Shown here: positions 60,020 to 64,000 of the stretch, piece by piece
Layout of the letters: each line of letters begins with the position of its first letter
Numbering within the stretch: position 1 is the first letter of the stretch
Source of the DNA: Bog-159 sp963707465
GTDB taxonomy: Bacteria > Acidobacteriota > Terriglobia > Bryobacterales > Bryobacteraceae
DNA: 64,000 nucleotides
Direction: 5' to 3'
Assembly (NCBI GenBank): GCA_963707465.1
Contig: CAVPQK010000024.1
Span: forward strand, 1,178,001-1,242,000
Made by a program: the position numbers and the translations under genes
The notes under the pieces: model-generated
What the model was told of the DNA's origin: nothing
What the model saw: only the letters and a program-made list of their open reading frames with translations
Database searches by the model: none

Positions 60020-60937
60020 GTGAAGTCGCCCGCTGAACGTGTGCCCGAACGCGCAGCCAATCTCGACCGTCAGAGCAAAAAGCCTGTCGCGTTGCGGCCT
60101 TGCCAGCCATTCAAGCCGTACGGACTATTCAAGGGGAATCTATATTCCAGAAGCTCTGGTGCGCTGTCACGAACTGTCACCGGGAGCCAAGCTGGCTTAT
60201 GGCCGGTTAGCCCGATATGCCGGTCAAAACGGACTGTGCTATCCGCGACAGCAGACGCTTGCGAGCGAGATCGCGGTTGGCGATCGGCAGATACGTAGGT
60301 ACTTGAGGAATTGGTTTCTCATGGATTCCTGAAGATCATTCAAAAGGGACTGCGCGCGCCCAACGAGTACGTGTTCTTGTGGCATGCCGTGTTCGAAACC
60401 GCTGTCAGGACTGATAAGGCCAGTCAAGACCGGACGGATATGTCCGCTCAAGACCGGAACAGAATGTCCGCTCCCATATCAAGAGAGTCCCGTCAAGAGA
60501 GTCCCATCAAGGAGAGCCCCTCGCCGTCGTCGTCTGATTTTAGTTTCAGAAGAAAGAGTCTGCCAGCCTCGCCAAGCGGCAGGCCGGCTCCTCCTTACAA
60601 TCATGAAAGCAAGGAAAATCCAAAGACAGACGCACTGCGCACGTTCCTTATCCAGAAGCTGGGTGCCAAGGTTGGTGTGCCTGGACGCGTCTGCCTCCAG
60701 CGAACGATCCACAACCTGGGTGGCGCCCCTTTCGAGCACCTCGCATCCATCATCGATCGCCGGGCCAAGGCCATTCTGTCGTACGGCTTGATCCCTGAGT
60801 TAGCGCGGGACGCGGCGCAATTGGCCGCGGCGCCCGAAACCATGGCGCAGTCTCAACCGCGGCCGCTCACGGCGGCCGGGAAGTTTGCGGAGGAATACAA
60901 TGCCAAACGAAAACCTGACACCGCTCAGCCCCGATAA
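60020..60937 (+). pseudogene. Helix-turn-helix replication-type protein of an integrated element, two frame breaks
   Basis: GTG 60020 follows GAGGG by 5 bases. The protein reads VALRPCQPFKPYGLFKG, then after one extra A at 60137 IYIPEALVRCHELSPGAKLA and YGRLARYAGQNGLCYPRQQT, LASEIAVGDRQIRRYLR, a winged HTH as in plasmid and phage replication proteins. A missing G near 60306 returns it to the original frame (ELVSHGFLKIIQKG, APNEYVFLWHAVFE) up to 60937. Pairing of + and - changes restores one protein of about 305 residues. Confidence 0.7.
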
Positions 60938-61454
60938 GGCTTACGCTCTAGCCTCGCGCTTGACGCTGATCCCCGGGTTCCCCAATAGGGACCAAGCCAT
61001 CCGGGCTGTTGCGGAATGGCTGATGGAGACCTGTACGGTAAGAGCTGTGTCCGGCAGCGTCCCCGAGGAGCATCTGGCTGTGTTGCAGCGTGCGGAATGG
61101 CTCGTGAATCAAGCCGTTGCTGACCGGATGCACGGAGCGCCATGGGGCGGAATCCATGAGCTGAAAACGCGCTACGATGCGAAGTATCATCCCGGGCTGC
61201 CGCTCTGGAACCAGCCGGCTAAAGAGAAATGCCCGCAGTGCTGGGACACCGGGATTGTCAACTATGGCGATACTCCCGCGAGTTGGTGCTGCTGCCCATG
61301 GGGACAGATTCGCAGACTAGACGAGCCCTCCGCCGTCGACAACCTCAACGCTAACTCACGCACACCCAGAGCTGGTAAGTCACGCGATTTGCCGATTGAG
61401 AAGAAGACAGAACAGAGCCGCCCAGTGCGCCAATCAGGGGCAGGCGAAAGGTAG
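60900..61454 (+). CDS. Protein of the integrated element with a Cys-rich zinc-ribbon-like motif
   Basis: ATG 60900 follows GGAGG by 6 bases and overlaps the HTH gene by 38 bases. The 184-residue product starts MPNENLTPLSPDKAYALASR and has a helical N-terminal half. At about residues 105-130 it has KEKCPQCWDTGIVNYGDTPA followed by SWCCCPWGQ, where CxxC and CCC can bind zinc. The C-terminal tail is basic. No named family was recognised. Its coupling to the HTH gene suggests a replication or maintenance accessory. Confidence 0.6.
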   Translation: MPNENLTPLSPDKAYALASRLTLIPGFPNRDQAIRAVAEWLMETCTVRAVSGSVPEEHLAVLQRAEWLVNQAVADRMHGAPWGGIHELKTRYDAKYHPGLPLWNQPAKEKCPQCWDTGIVNYGDTPASWCCCPWGQIRRLDEPSAVDNLNANSRTPRAGKSRDLPIEKKTEQSRPVRQSGAGER

Positions 61455-61460
61455 TGTGCA

Positions 61461-61757
61461 ATGAGCATCTGCGTCAACCTGGAAGCGGAAAGCTCATCAC
61501 GCGACCTGGCGCGGCCTTCGCCCGATAGGCAGTTCATTTGGACCTCTGGGATCGGCGGGCCTTGGCACCCGGCTGTCCCGTGATCGCCGGACGCGGGCGC
61601 CCTCCTCGCGGCGCGAATCAAAACACGCAAACTGGGCGGCTGCTGCGAGGCAAAGCACGTTGCGCGACTGATCGCCTACGATGTAGTAACGGGGGATGAA
61701 CTCGTCAGGACTTACCCGCAGGAATCGCAAAACGAGATCTGGCGTAAAGCCGAATAA
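61461..61757 (+). pseudogene. Small gene of the integrated element with an in-frame stop
   Basis: The frame from ATG 61461 reads MSICVNLEAESSSRDLARPS to WHPAVP, then a TGA (61581-61583), and continues in the same frame SPDAGALLAARIKTRKLGGC, CEAKHVARLIAYDVVTGDEL, VRTYPQESQNEIWRKAE to TAA at 61755. CGA to TGA is a single change. Both halves look protein-like. It may be a degraded small gene of the element. No family is recognised. Confidence 0.45.
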
Positions 61758-62196
61758 GCAGGTTAAATCGCTGATTTCAGGAGTTGGCGGGCGGGGCTGC
61801 GGGCAGGCGTGCAAGGCCAGTATAGCGCGTCTTCGAGCGCCCGTCGACGTGCAGCGCCCGTGGGGAAAACACTCTCCGAGTCCCACTTTTTTCCCGTGCG
61901 GGAAAATCGTTTTTCTTACCGAGACTCGCCGGCGATTCGGTGAGTCCCATCGGTGGGTATCGCAGAGCGGGCGCTCGCATTGGCAATCGGGCAGATTATG
62001 ATGGGGCGACCTAAGTATATGCCGCGCCTGCGCGTTGTCGTCCCCAAGCAGGCCAGGTTGTCGGCGATCCCCGCTGGCAGTTCAAAACCAAACGCAACTT
62101 AGGCGCTTGGCCCACGACACCACTGCAGTCATTGACATGGGGGCGAAGCGGCTGGACTTCCGATTTTCAAAAAGCGGACCTAAGCGGCTGTAATTC
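61758..62196. other. Intergenic region without recognisable gene
   Basis: It lies between the element remnant and the histidine kinase. A GC-rich hairpin is possible around 61910-61945. No second copy of the tRNA fragment, no integrase and no convincing gene were found. Confidence 0.45.
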
Positions 62197-64000
62197 TCAT
62201 TTGGGGATGCGCACCTCCAGCGTGGCGCCGTTTCCATCTCGGGATTCGATCGAGAATCTGCCGCCGAGGCCCTCGGCGCGCGACCGCATGCTGGCGATGC
62301 CGTGTCCCTCAGCGTTGGCGAGCGGATCGAACCCGGTTCCATTGTCGCGGATACGTAAGACCACCCAGCGGCTCTGATGGTTCAGTTCGATGGAAACCTG
62401 GGTACTGCCGGAGTGGCGAATCACGTTGTGCATGGCCTCCTTAGCCACAAGCAGCAGTTGCCGGCGCGTATCGATGCCCAGCTTCAGATCCTCGTCCGAT
62501 TCCGGCATGACTACGGTACAGTCGATGTCGCGGGCGCTGAACAGTTCGTTGGCGAAGCGGCGGATGCGGACGGAGAGATCGCCGAGCGAGTCGCGCTTGG
62601 GATTGATGGTCCAGACAATGTCGGCCATGGAAGCGGCCGTTTCGCGCGATACGGTGGCGATGCGCGCCAAGGCCTCCGGCATGGTATTGGGGCCGGCCGG
62701 GCGACGGGCCGCTTCGCTCATCAGGCCGATCTGCGAGAGCGCCGAGCCGATGTCGTCATGCAGGTCGGTGGCGATGCGCATACGCACGCGCTCGATCGCC
62801 AGAAGTTGCCGCAAGCGGAATAGATATACAGTGTAAATGCAGCCGGCCAGCGCCAGTGCCTCCAGGGCCATGAACCACCAGCGCTTCCACAGCGGGGGCA
62901 GTATGGTGAAAGTCAGGGCGGCCGCGGGCGATGATTGGCCCGGCCTTGCGTCCAGCGCTTGCACCAGGAATCGATAGTCGCCGGGGGGCAGGGCGGGGTA
63001 AGTTACGGTGGAATCCGCCGTCTGATTCCATTCGCCTTCGGCGCCCTCCAGCCTATATCGGTATCGCGTGGGTCCCGCGAAGTTGATGGCGGCAAAGGCG
63101 ATCGCCACGCGATTCTGGCTCGACTTCAATTCCGGCAACTGGATCAGCGTTTCACCCAAATCGGAAATGTGTTGCGTGCGGTCGGCGATACGAACCTCCG
63201 AGATGCGTACCTGGGGCGGTGCCGGAAATTTTCCGGGTGGGTTAGTGAGGCGCGCAAGACCGCGGTGGGTGCCAAACCAAAGTTCGCCGGAATTATCGCG
63301 GACGCAGCTTACGATCAGGTTGCTGGGCAGGCCGTCGCTCATGCCGAAGTGCAGAAGCTCGCCCGAGGACGGATCCACCCTGTCCACGCCCCTCAATCCG
63401 CCCATATAAATTCTCCCGGCTGCATCTCCAGTAACGCAGGTCACATCGTTAGATGCTAAGCCATTGACTGCGATGAAGGTAACCACCCGCGGCCGTTCGG
63501 AATCCGGGTTCTCGATCCGGAAGAGCCCGGCGCCGTGCGCCGCCCCCCAAACCGCACCGGCGTGGTCGATATAGAGCGACGAGATGGCGCCTGTCGGCAA
63601 CCCATCAGAAGCCGTGATCGATCGGAACCGCCCATTGCGGTAGCGGCTCAAGCCGCTGGGCCAACACCCGATCCACAATGTGCCGGAGCCACTCTCGACA
63701 AAAGCCTGGCTGGTCCTCCCGGGCATCGCTCCCGGAGTTTGCGTCAGACCCTCAATGCGATCCTCCGAACGGACCCAGCGTGCCAGGCCGAATTGTGGCG
63801 GAAACATCAGGCCGATCCAGATGTCTCCGCGAGAGTCTTCAAAAAGTGAATAAATGTTGCTGGAGCGCAGGCCATCGCGCACGGTGTAGACCTTCAGGGG
63901 AGGCAATCGATCCAGTCCGCCGATGCCGGCAGTGCGCGGGAAACGCGCCAGACCATCGTATGTTGCGATCCATGTTTCCCCAAGATGGTCGCGCAGCAGA
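62197..64000 (-). CDS. Propeller-type sensor histidine kinase (partial at right edge)
   Basis: The frame is open to the right edge, so the N-terminus is missing; at least 600 residues are present. Two-component propeller repeats occur (GETWIATYDGLARF, GDIWIGLMFPPQFGLARW, GTLWIGCWPSGLSRYR, GELWFGTHRGLARL), then a Y_Y_Y-type domain (IAFAAINFAGPTRYRYRLEG) and one membrane helix (WWFMALEALALAGCIYTVYL). A HisKA_3 phosphoacceptor DLHDDIGSALSQIGLMSEAA and an HATPase domain (NVIRHSGSTQVSIELN, DNGTGFDP, GHGIASMRSRAEGLGGRF) complete it. A LuxR-type regulator would be the expected partner; none is in the window. Confidence 0.92.
   Translation of the reverse strand, partial: LLRDHLGETWIATYDGLARFPRTAGIGGLDRLPPLKVYTVRDGLRSSNIYSLFEDSRGDIWIGLMFPPQFGLARWVRSEDRIEGLTQTPGAMPGRTSQAFVESGSGTLWIGCWPSGLSRYRNGRFRSITASDGLPTGAISSLYIDHAGAVWGAAHGAGLFRIENPDSERPRVVTFIAVNGLASNDVTCVTGDAAGRIYMGGLRGVDRVDPSSGELLHFGMSDGLPSNLIVSCVRDNSGELWFGTHRGLARLTNPPGKFPAPPQVRISEVRIADRTQHISDLGETLIQLPELKSSQNRVAIAFAAINFAGPTRYRYRLEGAEGEWNQTADSTVTYPALPPGDYRFLVQALDARPGQSSPAAALTFTILPPLWKRWWFMALEALALAGCIYTVYLFRLRQLLAIERVRMRIATDLHDDIGSALSQIGLMSEAARRPAGPNTMPEALARIATVSRETAASMADIVWTINPKRDSLGDLSVRIRRFANELFSARDIDCTVVMPESDEDLKLGIDTRRQLLLVAKEAMHNVIRHSGSTQVSIELNHQSRWVVLRIRDNGTGFDPLANAEGHGIASMRSRAEGLGGRFSIESRDGNGATLEVRIPK

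Noticed and set aside
1..64000. CRISPR arrays or cas genes
   Set aside because: No regularly spaced repeats of 24-47 bases were seen; the repeated units in 1-1500 are NHL protein repeats.

Overview
The window reads as a chromosomal segment of a high-GC acidobacterium, most like the Bryobacterales (Candidatus Solibacter relatives). No rRNA or core marker gene is present, so this rests on lineage-typical protein families: two proteins ending in the Solibacter-type C-terminal domain (TIGR03437 type), VWFA-related acidobacterial proteins (TIGR03436 type), a winged-helix/Ser-Thr kinase/beta-propeller receptor, an orphan ADOP-type permease, a TonB receptor with an N-terminal carboxypeptidase-regulatory domain, and many secreted oxidoreductases with Tat-like signals.

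Layout. 1-10.2 kb: a secreted NHL-repeat protein (cut by the left edge), a BlaI-type repressor with an M56 peptidase/TonB fusion behind a self-overlapping operator, a Tat-exported multicopper oxidase, the kinase/propeller receptor split at a run of eight G, and a HAF-repeat protein. 10.5-12.5 kb: a toxin-antitoxin island (RelBE-like, an XRE regulator with two small unknown genes, BrnTA) in which both recognisable toxins are frameshifted. 12.6-23.5 kb: a long membrane/VWA operon (DUF4159, VWA plus amidotransferase-like protein, DUF58, BatA-like protein, DUF4175-type coiled-coil protein, secreted unknown) interrupted by a palindromic repeat and a HigBA module. 23.5-33.8 kb: an ankyrin protein, an S46-type peptidase whose nucleophile appears replaced, a VWFA protein coupled to a TonB receptor, and a double ThuA protein. 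33.8-49.2 kb: sugar-type metabolism (isomerase, three Gfo/Idh/MocA oxidoreductases, amidohydrolase, PQQ-like propeller, GH-A hydrolase) plus the ADOP permease. 49.2-52.4 kb: a compact sortase, VWA and LPKTG-protein operon. 52.4-57.3 kb: small stress and lipocalin-like genes, then a rearranged zone with a truncated GH57/DUF3536 gene, a receiver-like protein and a wrecked GH15 gene whose C-terminal end lies inverted downstream. 57.3-64 kb: a PEP-CTERM protein, a YVTN propeller, the remnant of a tRNA-integrated element, and a propeller-type sensor histidine kinase cut by the right edge.

Functional picture: a soil-type heterotroph with polymer and sugar breakdown, TonB uptake, cell-surface anchoring and envelope-stress regulation. 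At least a dozen single-base-scale frame breaks occur across the window. Some pairs restore the original frame, which points to consensus errors. Others, above all GH15, look like true gene decay.
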